NCBI RefSeq assembly: GCF_021389935.1
Contig: NZ_CP089979.1
Location: 2,461,001-2,525,000, forward strand
Direction: 5' to 3'
Source of the DNA: Fulvivirga ligni
GTDB taxonomy: Bacteria > Bacteroidota > Bacteroidia > Cytophagales > Cyclobacteriaceae
DNA length: 64,000 bases
This document shows positions 19,790 to 29,326 of this stretch, one piece after another. A program made the position numbers and the translations under genes. The notes beneath the pieces are model-generated. The model was not told the DNA's origin. It did not search any database and saw nothing but the letters and a program-made list of their open reading frames with translations. Each line of letters opens with the position of its first letter. Within the stretch, counting starts at the first letter, position 1.

Positions 19790-20281
19790 TTAATCCTTGC
19801 CCAGCATCTTACGAAACTCTTCGTTTCCTTCTGGTAGCTGCTTAAGATTTTCAATGAGCATGATCGCTCTGTCTATACGAGATTGGCTTCTTTTCACTTG
19901 TGCAACGTAATAGATTACATATCTCTGCTTGCTTTTAGGTAGCATGTCGAATCTTCTTCTGCCTTCATCATCTTGTTTGAGAAGTTCTTGTAGTTCTTCT
20001 GGCACTGGCATGCCATATTCACTGGTGTCTTTTTCCAGTTTTATATCTACTGTGGTGCCTACATCTGCATGTAGTTTTTTTAATCGCTGATTATTAATGC
20101 TGATATAGGCCTTGCCTTCACCCAGGGCCATGAAACCGCTTTGAAAGGTGACGGTCTTGTTTACCGTAATGACTACACGCTGCTTCATACCACCCACTTT
20201 ATCTATGACATCCTTCGGGATCTCTAGATATTTCATATTTAAATGGTCTAGTTTACCAATGGTGGATTTAAAAGTGGGCAT
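19790..20281 (-). CDS. YdeI/OmpD-associated family protein (DUF1905-type)
   Basis: The 163-residue cytosolic protein has an N-terminal DUF1905-like beta-barrel (KYLEIPKDVIDKVGG...RVVITVN; LKKLHADVGTTVDIKLEKD) and a C-terminal YdeI-like helical part (LLPKSKQRYVIYYVAQVKRSQSRIDRAIMLIENL, positions about 110-150). Members are widespread in Bacteroidota with no firm biochemical function; in enterobacteria a relative was linked to peptide tolerance. It has no signal peptide and stands alone between two envelope-related genes. Confidence 0.75.
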   Translation of the reverse strand: MPTFKSTIGKLDHLNMKYLEIPKDVIDKVGGMKQRVVITVNKTVTFQSGFMALGEGKAYISINNQRLKKLHADVGTTVDIKLEKDTSEYGMPVPEELQELLKQDDEGRRRFDMLPKSKQRYVIYYVAQVKRSQSRIDRAIMLIENLKQLPEGNEEFRKMLGKD

Positions 20282-20316
20282 AGAATATTTAGTTGTAGAA
20301 CTAAAATAGTCTTTTT

Positions 20317-21090
20317 CTAAAAAACTTTGAAGTCTACTCTGCGGTCTTTTTGACGTGCATCTTCAGACCAATCATCACCGGCCTCTTCTTCACCATAACC
20401 AACCACAGAAATTCTATCATCGGGCACACCCATATCATGCATGAGTTGCCTTATTTTTTCTACTCTTTCGATGGATAGCTTTACGTTATAATCATCTTTA
20501 CCCTTACTATCTGTGTGACCTTCTATAAGTATAGTTCTTCCTTGCAGCGCATATTCTACAGCTATTAGGAACGGCTCCATATCTACCACAGAAAATTCAT
20601 CCTCATCGAAGGTGAAATATAGCGGAGCAAGTTCTATTGGGTAAACGTCGTCTGTTTGCTTAGCCAGATTTTGTTTAACCATTTCTCTGATCTCCTGCTG
20701 CTTAGGACTTTTGGGTTCAGGAATATTGTCTTTAGTTAAGGTCTGCGGTTCTTCCTCAGGCTTTTTCTCTTCCTCTTTCGGTGTTTCTTTAGCCACTACC
20801 TCTTCTTTCGGAGGATCCTTTTTTGGTGGTGGAGGTGGCGGAGGAGTGTCTCCTGGATCGTATTCAGCTCTAGGGTATGTCTTTGGCTTTGAAGCAAATA
20901 ACTTCACCTTCTTACGAGGCTTTTTATTTCTCTTTTTGTTCAAGGCTTTACACTGCCGTCCTGGATTGACGCTTTTATAATGGTTTTTGTGAAACAATAT
21001 AGTGTGCTTGGTCTTGTTTTGACCAAAGGCTACTATAGAAAGCAACCACAGAATACAGATGAAGAAATATGTCAGTCCCTTTTTTAGCAT
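20317..21090 (-). CDS. OmpA-family peptidoglycan-binding protein with proline-rich linker
   Basis: The 257-residue protein has a signal peptide (MLKKGLTYFFICILWLLSIVAFG), a basic segment rich in KKRNKKPRKK, a Pro/Glu/Lys linker (TPPPPPPPKKDPPKEE... to about residue 130), and a C-terminal OmpA domain (EGHTDSKGKDDYNVKLSIER, VVGYGEEE, DRRVDFKVF). The OmpA domain binds peptidoglycan non-covalently. The linker probably spans the periplasm from the inner or outer membrane. It lacks an N-terminal beta-barrel, so it is not a classic OmpA porin. Confidence 0.85.
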   Translation of the reverse strand: MLKKGLTYFFICILWLLSIVAFGQNKTKHTILFHKNHYKSVNPGRQCKALNKKRNKKPRKKVKLFASKPKTYPRAEYDPGDTPPPPPPPKKDPPKEEVVAKETPKEEEKKPEEEPQTLTKDNIPEPKSPKQQEIREMVKQNLAKQTDDVYPIELAPLYFTFDEDEFSVVDMEPFLIAVEYALQGRTILIEGHTDSKGKDDYNVKLSIERVEKIRQLMHDMGVPDDRISVVGYGEEEAGDDWSEDARQKDRRVDFKVF

Positions 21091-21168
21091 GTAGATTAAA
21101 AAAACAGAGAGAACTCTGTTTTATCTGTTTACTGTAATTATTTAATCTATTTATGCTGAAAAAGTAAC

Positions 21169-21630
21169 CTACTTTTGTTCAACCAATTTCAGAAAACTGT
21201 CCATAAGTTCATTGGGGACAGTTACAGACAGGTGATATTGTTCAATTTTCCATGTACCATCTTCTTGTTTTGATAGAATTCCAGATCCTCTGCACACACC
21301 CATCCAGGTTTTTAATAGCTCAGAAAACCATGCTGTATTTCCATCTGCTGAAAAGTGCAGATCTCTGTCATAAGGTGTAAAATCCCAAGCTTTTCCTTTA
21401 TCAAAGTAGGGCTTGCCAAATTCCTCAAAAGAGGTCTTATCCCATCTTTCAGAGGCATCAGTACCTATGTAGATGCCATTTTCAGCTATGCTGCCAAAGA
21501 AAATTTCTGCATCAGCCTCGGCTGCTGCTTTATGCCAATTATCTATAAATCGGTTTACCTCTTCTTGCTGACAGAAGGCATAACTTATACTAATAGTTAT
21601 AAGAAGCAGTGTGCTTAAAACCTTTCTCAT
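21169..21630 (-). CDS. Secreted NTF2-like (DUF4440/SnoaL-type) protein
   Basis: The 153-residue protein has a signal peptide (MRKVLSTLLLITISISYAFC) and one NTF2-like cone-shaped domain: helix FIDNWHKAAAEADAEIFF, then IAENGIYIGTDASERWDK and KQEDGTWKIEQYHLS. The same arrangement is found in DUF4440/SnoaL-like proteins, many of which have no known ligand. Its start lies 2 bases after the stop of the TerB-like gene, so they are co-transcribed. No catalytic residues can be assigned with confidence. Confidence 0.8.
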   Translation of the reverse strand: MRKVLSTLLLITISISYAFCQQEEVNRFIDNWHKAAAEADAEIFFGSIAENGIYIGTDASERWDKTSFEEFGKPYFDKGKAWDFTPYDRDLHFSADGNTAWFSELLKTWMGVCRGSGILSKQEDGTWKIEQYHLSVTVPNELMDSFLKLVEQK

Positions 21631-21632
21631 CC

Positions 21633-21998
21633 TTAAATGTCGTTGAGTTCTAAAAACTCCTTAATCTCACTGTGAACTTCTGATGTGGATTTGCCATCAT
21701 ACGGGGCGGTAGCTATCGCTTTAAAAAGCTCACCTACTATAGAGGCTGCAAAGCCCAGCTTCTCAGCATAGATGCTGGCTACTTCTAACTCAATGTCTTC
21801 CACCACATTATCCAGATAGATCATGTGTACCAAATGGTAGATAGATTCTATTTTTTCAATTTTATCTTCCGGAGCTTTGTATTCCAGCTGATCAAAATTA
21901 TTTTCTATGTAGTTAAGGTCGTTATCAGACAGGTTAAGCTGAGCGCTCCATTTTAGTAAGCATGCAACATACTTTCTGTTAATGGTTTCTTCTTGCAT
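21633..21998 (-). CDS. TerB-like all-helical protein
   Basis: The 121-residue cytosolic protein is all-helical. The central part LVHMIYLDNVVEDIELEVASIYAEKLGF matches the acidic helix of TerB-like domains, which bind metal ions. Small stand-alone TerB-like proteins are common in Bacteroidota and are not by themselves tellurite-resistance genes. It is followed directly by the NTF2-like gene. Assignment rests on this segment and overall helical character. Confidence 0.6.
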   Translation of the reverse strand: MQEETINRKYVACLLKWSAQLNLSDNDLNYIENNFDQLEYKAPEDKIEKIESIYHLVHMIYLDNVVEDIELEVASIYAEKLGFAASIVGELFKAIATAPYDGKSTSEVHSEIKEFLELNDI

Positions 21999-22088
21999 AA
22001 AGAGCGCTAAAATATTGAAAAGCTCTTTTTTACAGATTCTAATTCTTCTTTCTCCAGATTATTCATGGTCTTCCTGATTATTTAATCT

Positions 22089-23324
22089 TCAAATATTGCA
22101 ATATTTTTTCAATAATGTGGCATCCACATCTTTTCCCAGCTGTTTTGCTTTCTGCCAGTCCATACAAACCTTCCGAAGCAGGTTAGATTTTTCTTCTGCT
22201 ACGCCTCTATAAAAATAGCCATCAGGTCTATTAGGCCTTAAGTAGGTGGCCCAATTGAAGTCTGTTATGGCCTCTGCATAATTCTCAGCTTCAATGTTGA
22301 GTTGGCCTCTTTTTATAAATAACTTATAATAGAGGTCTGGTGTTCGCTCTACTGGCAAAACGAATTCAAAAGCTTCTCCAAAGGCCTTACTGTAAGTGTC
22401 CTTAAAGCTTTTCTTGGCCTCAGTGTAAGCATCCAGTGCTAAGTCTACCCGATCGAGCTTTTCATAATAGATGTCTCCAATCTTCATGGGAAGGGAGGCG
22501 TCGCTCGTTTCCTGATCGTAAACATACTTTAAGGCATGAATAGCGGCCGGATAATTTTCATTGGCATAATAGCAGTCAGCTAACATTTTCCAGGTATTCA
22601 GTTGTAATGGTTGCTGATAATCCCTGATTACTTCTAATGACTTGATTGCATCTTTGTAATTCTGCTGATTGAAAAAGCCGGCTGCCAAAACATTTAGATT
22701 TGCTAGCATTTTATCTTTCTCATCAGAATACTTTTGGTCTATCGGAAATTGGTCAATGAGCCCATTAAGTAAAACTATAGCTCCTTCGTAATCGCCTTTT
22801 TTATATTTGGCATGAGCCATCATAATTACCATCTGATTGGCTGCTCTGATTTTGGCTTCTTCTCTGGCTTTAAAATACTCATGAATACTTACGCCTCCAA
22901 TCACGGTAATAGCAATAATAAATACACCTAATAATGTGTATAGCTGAGTTTTAAAATAGTCTTTATCTACCTTGTAGTGTGGTGCGTTTTTGTATTTAGG
23001 GGCCTTTCTCCAATCATACTTACCATACCTTTCATATACTGATTTTTCTGTTCTCTTCTTAGGAGGAGCAGTGGTAGTGTAGCCGCTAGCTGTTTGTCTG
23101 GGACGATCATAAAGGGCATGAAGCAGTTGATCATGCTGGAATTTTTTATCGGGATCAGTCAGGACTTGGTGAGCCTCATTTACCAGTTTAAAATATTCTT
23201 CAGCGGCTTTATTGTTAGGATTTTTATCAGGGTGGTATTTCAGGGCAAGCCTTTTGTAGGCAGACCTAATGGTTTTGAGGTCTGAGTCTCTGCTTATATC
23301 CAGTACCTGATAATAGTTGTACAT
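22089..23324 (-). CDS. J-domain protein with membrane anchor and TPR repeats
   Basis: The 411-residue protein has an N-terminal DnaJ domain (residues 1-66) with the HPD motif in LKYHPDKNPNN, which stimulates DnaK ATPase. A basic linker is followed by one transmembrane helix (about 130-150, LLGVFIIAITVIGGVSIHEYF) and about 230 residues of tetratricopeptide-like repeats (YKKGDYEGAIVLLNGLI; YYANENYPAAIHALKYVY; AENYAEAITDFNWATYLRP). It probably recruits Hsp70 to a membrane-associated client. This is not the canonical DnaJ: the G/F and zinc-finger regions are absent. It lies just upstream of nothing on its strand except the small helical genes, and downstream of lgt by 30 bases. Confidence 0.88.
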   Translation of the reverse strand: MYNYYQVLDISRDSDLKTIRSAYKRLALKYHPDKNPNNKAAEEYFKLVNEAHQVLTDPDKKFQHDQLLHALYDRPRQTASGYTTTAPPKKRTEKSVYERYGKYDWRKAPKYKNAPHYKVDKDYFKTQLYTLLGVFIIAITVIGGVSIHEYFKAREEAKIRAANQMVIMMAHAKYKKGDYEGAIVLLNGLIDQFPIDQKYSDEKDKMLANLNVLAAGFFNQQNYKDAIKSLEVIRDYQQPLQLNTWKMLADCYYANENYPAAIHALKYVYDQETSDASLPMKIGDIYYEKLDRVDLALDAYTEAKKSFKDTYSKAFGEAFEFVLPVERTPDLYYKLFIKRGQLNIEAENYAEAITDFNWATYLRPNRPDGYFYRGVAEEKSNLLRKVCMDWQKAKQLGKDVDATLLKKYCNI

Positions 23325-23353
23325 AGAATAAATTTAACTATAAAACCAGTTTT

Positions 23354-24160
23354 TTATTGAATGGAGTTTCGGTTTTTTTGATAAAACTTCCAATAAAAGT
23401 AGCCAGCTACCACTACTACCAATAATGAAATGAATTGAGAATGAGAGAGGAAGTTATCAATTACGTAACCTCTGCTTACATCTCCTCTAAATATTTCCAC
23501 CACAGATCTGCCAATAGCATAAAGCATTAGATAGCTTAAAAATAGCTGTCCTTTAAATGCCTGCCTTCTTTGAATAATTAGCAATACAATAAGTATGGTC
23601 AGTATTAGAGAAACACTATATAGTTGAGTAGGATGGAGCGGTGTGTTTAATGGCGCGAGGCACTCATCGTCTCTGAATATTACGGAAAGAGGGCCATGCC
23701 ATTCTATACCGTAGCAGCACCCTGCCATGAAGCAGCCTATTCTACCAAATACATGAACAATACAGGTGACTATGGCCATTACATCTAACATTTCCAGCAC
23801 AGGTAGCTTATGCTTTCTAAAAAATAAAAGCATGGTAGGAATGGCGAAAAGTAACGATCCATAAAATACAAAGCCTTTACCTCCGATAAGTCCTTTAGGA
23901 TGATCAATATAATGGGAAGGATTCTCGAAAAATAGGAATACTTTGCCTCCTACAAAAGCTGCTATAAGTATCAGTAGGAAGAAATTGTTTATGGTTTCAA
24001 ATGACAAACCATACTTTTTTCTGGTTTTGATAGTGAGATAAGTGACTCCTGAAATGGCGCCTAGCACAATGAAAAAACCATATGAGTGAACCGTGAAATA
24101 ATCTCCAAAAATACCTGATAGAAACTCAGGCATCTTTATTTTAAACAGTGTAGGGTGCAT
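23354..24160 (-). CDS. lgt: Prolipoprotein diacylglyceryl transferase Lgt
   Basis: The 268-residue inner-membrane enzyme transfers diacylglycerol from phosphatidylglycerol to the lipobox cysteine of prolipoproteins. It has seven hydrophobic segments and the Lgt signature around HVFGRIGCFMAGCCYG, with the catalytic Arg in GRIGCF, plus the HPTQLYS motif. The N-terminal HSYGFFIVLG segment, with the essential His, is present. The window contains several lipoproteins that need this enzyme. It is followed on the same strand by the J-domain gene. Confidence 0.94.
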   Translation of the reverse strand: MHPTLFKIKMPEFLSGIFGDYFTVHSYGFFIVLGAISGVTYLTIKTRKKYGLSFETINNFFLLILIAAFVGGKVFLFFENPSHYIDHPKGLIGGKGFVFYGSLLFAIPTMLLFFRKHKLPVLEMLDVMAIVTCIVHVFGRIGCFMAGCCYGIEWHGPLSVIFRDDECLAPLNTPLHPTQLYSVSLILTILIVLLIIQRRQAFKGQLFLSYLMLYAIGRSVVEIFRGDVSRGYVIDNFLSHSQFISLLVVVVAGYFYWKFYQKNRNSIQ

Positions 24161-24229
24161 GAATGAATATCCTTTGCAGTAAAGCTAATATAATTTTCCT
24201 TTTTAAACCATTTAGAGGTTCTTTGCGAA

Positions 24230-25088
24230 ATGTTATCGAAAGGAGTGATTTATATGCTGGTGGCGGGCTTTTTTTTTCGCTACTATGAATGTTTTTGTGA
24301 AGCTGGTTCCTGATATTCCAGCGGTGGAGGTAGTGCTGTTCAGGTCGGCTGTTTCTTTTATTTTGAGTCTGGTGATATTAAAATCTTCAGGGGTAAATAT
24401 CTGGGGTAAGAATAAACCCATCTTGCTGGCCCGTGGTGCGGCTGGTGCTGTGGCTCTGGTGCTTTACTTTGCTACCATACAGGCCATTCCTTTAGCTAGT
24501 GCTGTTACTCTTCAGTTTTTGTCACCTATTTTCACTAGTATACTAGGTATTTTTATTGTTAAAGAAAAGGTGAAGCCCCTGCAATGGCTATTCTTTCTAG
24601 TTGCATTCATTGGCATTCTCATGATAAAAGGCTTTGATGATAGAATATCATCCTGGTTTCTTGGTATCGGGGTGGTTGCAGCGGCATTATCTGGGCTGGC
24701 TTATAATTTCATAAGAAAGCTAAACACTAGTGAGCATCCACTGGTTATAGTGTTTTATTTTCCGTTAGTAACTATGCCTGTTACGGGTATTTACTCAGCG
24801 TTTGACTGGGTGCCTCCAGTAGGATGGCAGTGGTTTTTTCTGCTTATGATTGGTTTGCTCACCCAGGTAGCTCAGTACTTCATGACCAAGTCATACCAGC
24901 TTGAGGAGTTATCTAAAGTGTCGAGCCTGCAGTATCTGAATATAATTTATGCTTTACTATATGGCTGGTTGATATTCCGTGAATCATTTAATGTTATGAC
25001 TTATGCGGGTATGCTGGTGGTAATAGTTGGAGTGGTTCTAAACGTCTGGTATAAACATAGTCTAACGGTGAGGAAATCAACTGAATAA
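24230..25088 (+). pseudogene. EamA/DMT-family transporter with frameshift in a T9 run
   Basis: From ATG 24285 the frame gives 267 residues of a DMT/EamA drug/metabolite exporter with nine hydrophobic segments and two EamA repeats. The expected first helix is missing from that start. It is found upstream in another frame: ATG 24230 reads MLSKGVIYMLVAGFFF, then runs off frame at nine Ts (24269-24277). With eight Ts it would read GFFFATMNVFVKLVPD without a break. So either the sequence has an extra T, the gene is decayed, or slippage at the T run switches it. Downstream of the run the gene is intact, so it may still be functional in some cells. The substrate is unknown. Confidence 0.8.
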
Positions 25089-25103
25089 ACAAAATTTTTC
25101 AAT

Positions 25104-25850
25104 ATGTCAGGACATAGTAAGTGGTCTACCATAAAGAGAAAAAAAGGAGCTCTTGATGCTAAGAGGGCTAAAATCTTCACTAAATTATTAAAGGAAATAT
25201 CCGTAGCAGCCAAGGAAGGTGGCGATGATCCGGATGGTAATCCAAGATTGAGGTTAGCGGTTCAAAATGCTAAAGGTCAGAATGTTCCTAAAGATAATAT
25301 CGAAAGAGCTATCAATAAAGGTAGCGGTAATGACGGCGCAGATTACACGGAGCTTACCTATGAAGGTTACGGCCCAAATGGAGTAGCGGTTTTCGTAGAA
25401 TGTACTACTGATAATTTGAATAGAACAGTGGCAAGTGTCAGATCATTATTCTCTAAATATGGCGGTAGCTTGGGAGTAAATGGTTCTGTAGATTATATGT
25501 TCGATAGAAAAGGCATTTTTCTTATCAAACGAACTAAGCAGATGAACCAGGATGATTTAACGCTGGAGTTAATTGATGGTGGGGCAGAAGAGGCCGACTT
25601 TGATGATGAATACATCCATGTAACCACAGCCATGGAAGACTTTGGTAGTATGCAAACTAAGCTGGATGAAGTGAAATTGGAAGCAGAAACCGCCGAGCTA
25701 CAGCGAATACCAACAAACTATGTGTCATTGGATGATGAGCAGTTTGAAAGCGTAATGAAATTAATTGATGCTTTGGAGGATGATGACGACGTGCAGAAAG
25801 TATATCACAATCTAGAGATCACTGATGAGCAGTTGGAGAGATTGTCCTAA
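25104..25850 (+). CDS. yebC: YebC/TACO1-family protein
   Basis: The 248-residue protein has the invariant N-terminus MSGHSKWSTIKRKKGALDAKRAK and the expected length. YebC/TACO1 proteins were first described as transcription regulators and have more recently been linked to translation of difficult sequences on the ribosome. The family middle block TYEGYGPNGVAVFVE is present. It starts 15 bases after the transporter gene and ends at a bidirectional terminator shared with gap. Confidence 0.95.
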   Translation: MSGHSKWSTIKRKKGALDAKRAKIFTKLLKEISVAAKEGGDDPDGNPRLRLAVQNAKGQNVPKDNIERAINKGSGNDGADYTELTYEGYGPNGVAVFVECTTDNLNRTVASVRSLFSKYGGSLGVNGSVDYMFDRKGIFLIKRTKQMNQDDLTLELIDGGAEEADFDDEYIHVTTAMEDFGSMQTKLDEVKLEAETAELQRIPTNYVSLDDEQFESVMKLIDALEDDDDVQKVYHNLEITDEQLERLS

Positions 25851-25881
25851 ATATTAAAAGCTGAATTTAAGCCTTATACAA

Positions 25882-25914
25882 CAAAAAAGGAGACCTTTTG
25901 AGTCTCCTTTTTTG
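25882..25914. terminator. Bidirectional terminator between yebC and gap
   Basis: CAAAAAAGGAGAC, loop CTTTTGA, GTCTCCTTTTTTG: a 13-bp perfect stem with A and T runs on its flanks, placed between two converging genes. Confidence 0.9.
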
Positions 25915-25930
25915 TTGGGTTGTATATAAA

Positions 25931-27043
<1,113 letters not shown>

Positions 27044-27046
27044 CTA

Positions 27047-27076
27047 TTGCATTTAAAAATCTGTTATATATATTTG
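27047..27076 (+). promoter_or_regulatory. Promoter of the first tRNA-Glu
   Basis: TTG (27047-27049), 19 bases, TATATTTG (27069-27076), an exact TAnnTTTG match 18 bases before the mature tRNA 5' end. Confidence 0.7.
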
Positions 27077-27094
27077 CACTCTCATTTGAAAAAC

Positions 27095-27166
27095 GGTCCG
27101 TTCGTCTAGGGGTTAGGACGCCAGGTTTTCATCCTGGTAACAGGGGTTCGATTCCCCTACGGACTA
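27095..27166 (+). tRNA. tRNA-Glu (anticodon TTC), copy 1
   Basis: The 72 bases fold as a cloverleaf: acceptor GGTCCGT/ACGGACT, D-arm GTCTAGGGGTTAGGAC, anticodon arm CCAGG-TTTTCAT-CCTGG with anticodon TTC, and T-arm AGGGG-TTCGATT-CCCCT. The discriminator is A and CCA is not encoded. It is identical to copies 2 and 3. Confidence 0.97.
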
Positions 27167-27171
27167 CGAAT

Positions 27172-27202
27172 AAAGCTGATCTTCTACGGGTCAGCTTTTT
27201 TA
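27172..27202 (+). terminator. Terminator after tRNA-Glu copy 1
   Basis: AAAGCTGA, loop TCTTCTACGGG, TCAGCTTTTTT: an 8-bp stem and T run, just after the tRNA. Confidence 0.8.
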
Positions 27203-27451
27203 TTTCTACCCCTCCCCAAAAAAAAATAATACGTTATCTGAATTTGGAATTCTCAAGTTAAAATAATTGACATTTGGATTAATGATAATTTAATAATTTA
27301 TTAAGTTTTTGTTATTAATCAGTTATAATTATATAATTTTATTATATCAATGTTATATTATTTTGTTTTTCTTATTAGGTTGCTGTGATTAACTTTCAAA
27401 CACTTACCAGTATTTGTTGTATAATTGTATGTTTAAAGCCAACCTTTTTGA

Positions 27452-27874
27452 TTAAACATCAAGAATATCTGATGTTAATAGATCAGATGGGAATGGTAAA
27501 TTTGAGGTATGTGAGAAGTCGACAAAGGTATTAGAATCATTAAATAGGTGTGAAGACCCTTTGATGCACTTGCTTTGTTCACTTTTTATAACGAGTAACC
27601 AATTTAACTGTAGTGCTGTCTCATTTCTTTCCTGATTAAGGTAAATTATTCCTAAGAAGGTAGTGTAAGAAGGTACATGTGTATGAGACCAATCCAATGT
27701 AAAGGTGAAGTTATAGATGTTGTGACTCATTTCATAGATTAAAGCTTGAAAGCTGTAAGTGGGCTCATTTTCAGAAGTTTTAACAGTGAATTGGCCATTG
27801 AGTGAATGTTGAGATAGTGAGTTTATTAGAATTGAAAACTGGTGGTTTTGTTCAAAGAATAGGGGGAGCCTCAT
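27452..27874 (-). CDS. Orphan hypothetical protein
   Basis: A 140-residue open frame starting MRLPLFFEQNHQF, rich in Ser, Thr, Asn, Phe and His, with no signal peptide, no transmembrane helix and no family I recognise. The composition (LDWSHTHVPSYTTFLGIIYLNQERN) is compatible with a folded globular protein. It lies on the opposite strand to the neighbouring ParB-like gene, in the AT-rich stretch between tRNA-Glu copies 1 and 2. Its reality is uncertain. Confidence 0.4.
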   Translation of the reverse strand: MRLPLFFEQNHQFSILINSLSQHSLNGQFTVKTSENEPTYSFQALIYEMSHNIYNFTFTLDWSHTHVPSYTTFLGIIYLNQERNETALQLNWLLVIKSEQSKCIKGSSHLFNDSNTFVDFSHTSNLPFPSDLLTSDILDV

Positions 27875-28064
27875 AAATAATTGAGTTTTAGGTATAGGAT
27901 TAGATTGGTTGTTGGTTTTGTCTTAAGTGTTTAGTCTTTAGTCTTTTACCAAAGACCAACTATAAAGTTATTCTTTTTTTTTGAATCAATAAGATTGAAA
28001 TTTGATACGAAACTTACATAAGTACAAGTATTTATGATAATCGTATTGTTAATTATATAACGGT

Positions 28065-28943
28065 ATGGACGCAGTAAATATTGAGGAGATAATCATTAAA
28101 AAAGAATTAAAGAGTTTTATAATTCCTCTCAGTAAAGAAGAGTATGCGCAGCTTGAGGCGAATATTGTGAAGGAAGGTTGTAGAGACCCTTTGATTTTTT
28201 GGATGACGAAAGATGGTCCGGTCTTGGTTGATGGGCATAACAGGTTTAAAATATGTGGTGAGCATAATTTGAATTTTAAGTCCAAAATACTTCCTTTCGA
28301 AAACGAGGAAGAGGTGAAGTTATGGATGCTGAACAACCAACTAGGAAGAAGGAATTTAACATCAGACCAAATAAGCTATTATAGGGGATTAAAGTATAAT
28401 TCTTTAAAGCGACAGCGTGGAGGTTATGATAATGTGCAATCAAAAGGTCAGAAAGAACTTTCGACCTCGGAACGGCTGGCTGAAGACTTCAAGGTAAGTG
28501 AAAGTACTGTGAAGAGAGATGCTAAATATGCTAGTGGTTTAGATATTATTGGTAAGTCAAACCCAAGGTTAAAACTCAAAATTTTAAATGGAGAGGTTAA
28601 AGTTAATAAGGCAGACATTCGATTGCTAAACGATGGAGGAGATGCACTGCTTAAGAACATTAAAAACGAGGCCGATTTGTATAACAAGGCTAAGCTCATT
28701 AAAGAGAATATCTTGGATGAGGTAGAAAGTGCTTTAACAGAAATTAAAGAAAAGCAAATTGAAGAAGCCAAAGAGTATTTCGAGTCTAAAGAGCCTTTGT
28801 TTCAGGAAAAAGATGATCAAATAGTTAGAATAAAAGGTAAGGTTATTTCAGCTATAAATAGGGCAATTAATAACAAGGATATGGATGCTATTGATGAACT
28901 TAGAAAACTTATTGAAAGACTAGAGAATCTACTCTTTAGTTAG
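28065..28943 (+). CDS. ParB-like N-terminal-domain DNA-binding protein
   Basis: The 292-residue protein has a ParB/Srx-like domain in residues 1-90 with the box VDGHNRFKIC (55-64). A helix-turn-helix region follows (about 133-155, STSERLAEDFKVSESTVKRD), and the C-terminal 100 residues are a Glu/Lys-rich coiled coil. ParB-type proteins bind DNA, and many use CTP; the arginine-rich GERRxR patch of true segregation ParBs is replaced by GHNRF. No ParA ATPase is adjacent. It may be a regulator or a remnant of a mobile element rather than a chromosome segregation protein. It lies between tRNA-Glu copies. Confidence 0.8.
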   Translation: MDAVNIEEIIIKKELKSFIIPLSKEEYAQLEANIVKEGCRDPLIFWMTKDGPVLVDGHNRFKICGEHNLNFKSKILPFENEEEVKLWMLNNQLGRRNLTSDQISYYRGLKYNSLKRQRGGYDNVQSKGQKELSTSERLAEDFKVSESTVKRDAKYASGLDIIGKSNPRLKLKILNGEVKVNKADIRLLNDGGDALLKNIKNEADLYNKAKLIKENILDEVESALTEIKEKQIEEAKEYFESKEPLFQEKDDQIVRIKGKVISAINRAINNKDMDAIDELRKLIERLENLLFS

Positions 28944-29036
28944 TGAGATAAAAGGGGTGCTATGAGTCATAGTGATAATTCTTACATATAAACTGGTGTT
29001 TGCATTATCTGGGTTAAAATAAATTTTCGACATGTG

Positions 29037-29067
29037 TTGAAAAATGTTAGAATCATTCTTATAATTG
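29037..29067 (+). promoter_or_regulatory. Promoter of tRNA-Glu copy 2
   Basis: TTG (29037-29039), 20 bases, TATAATTG (29060-29067), one mismatch to TAnnTTTG, 17 bases before the mature tRNA. Confidence 0.55.
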
Positions 29068-29084
29068 CACCTCGTTTTAAAAGC

Positions 29085-29156
29085 GGTCCGTTCGTCTAGG
29101 GGTTAGGACGCCAGGTTTTCATCCTGGTAACAGGGGTTCGATTCCCCTACGGACTA
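29085..29156 (+). tRNA. tRNA-Glu (anticodon TTC), copy 2
   Basis: All 72 bases are identical to copy 1, with anticodon TTC in the loop TTTTCAT. Copy 3 starts 62 bases downstream. Confidence 0.97.
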
Positions 29157-29161
29157 CAAGA

Positions 29162-29201
29162 AAAATACGCTTATTACCGTTTTGAGTGTATTTTGTTTTT
29201 T
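29162..29201 (+). terminator. Weak hairpin between tRNA-Glu copies 2 and 3
   Basis: AAAATAC (29162-29168) pairs with GTATTTT (29188-29194), followed by GTTTTTTT. The stem is AT-rich, so it may only partly terminate transcription. Confidence 0.45.
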
Positions 29202-29218
29202 TGATGAAAACGGTTTAT

Positions 29219-29290
29219 GGTCCGTTCGTCTAGGGGTTAGGACGCCAGGTTTTCATCCTGGTAACAGGGGTTCGATTCCCCTACGGACTA
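29219..29290 (+). tRNA. tRNA-Glu (anticodon TTC), copy 3
   Basis: All 72 bases are identical to copies 1 and 2. I see no clear promoter of its own in the 62-base spacer, so it may be co-transcribed with copy 2. Confidence 0.97.
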
Positions 29291-29299
29291 CACAATTTT

Positions 29300-29326
29300 A
29301 AAGCAAAGATTCTGTTTTGCTTTTCT
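29300..29326 (+). terminator. Terminator after tRNA-Glu copy 3
   Basis: AAAGCAAA (29300-29307), loop GATTCTGT, TTTGCTTT (29316-29323), then a T-rich tail. Confidence 0.7.

Noticed and set aside
20711-20980. Glycine-rich plus-strand frame
   Set aside because: It is the reverse complement of the proline-rich linker in the OmpA-family gene, which explains its composition.
22007-22066. 19-codon minus-strand ORF (MNNLEKEELESVKKSFSIF)
   Set aside because: Too short, no family, and no independent sign of translation; it may only be a spacer between the J-domain and TerB-like genes.
27095-29290. Repeated 72-base units as a CRISPR-like array
   Set aside because: The repeats are full tRNA-Glu cloverleaves with different spacing and no short regular spacers.
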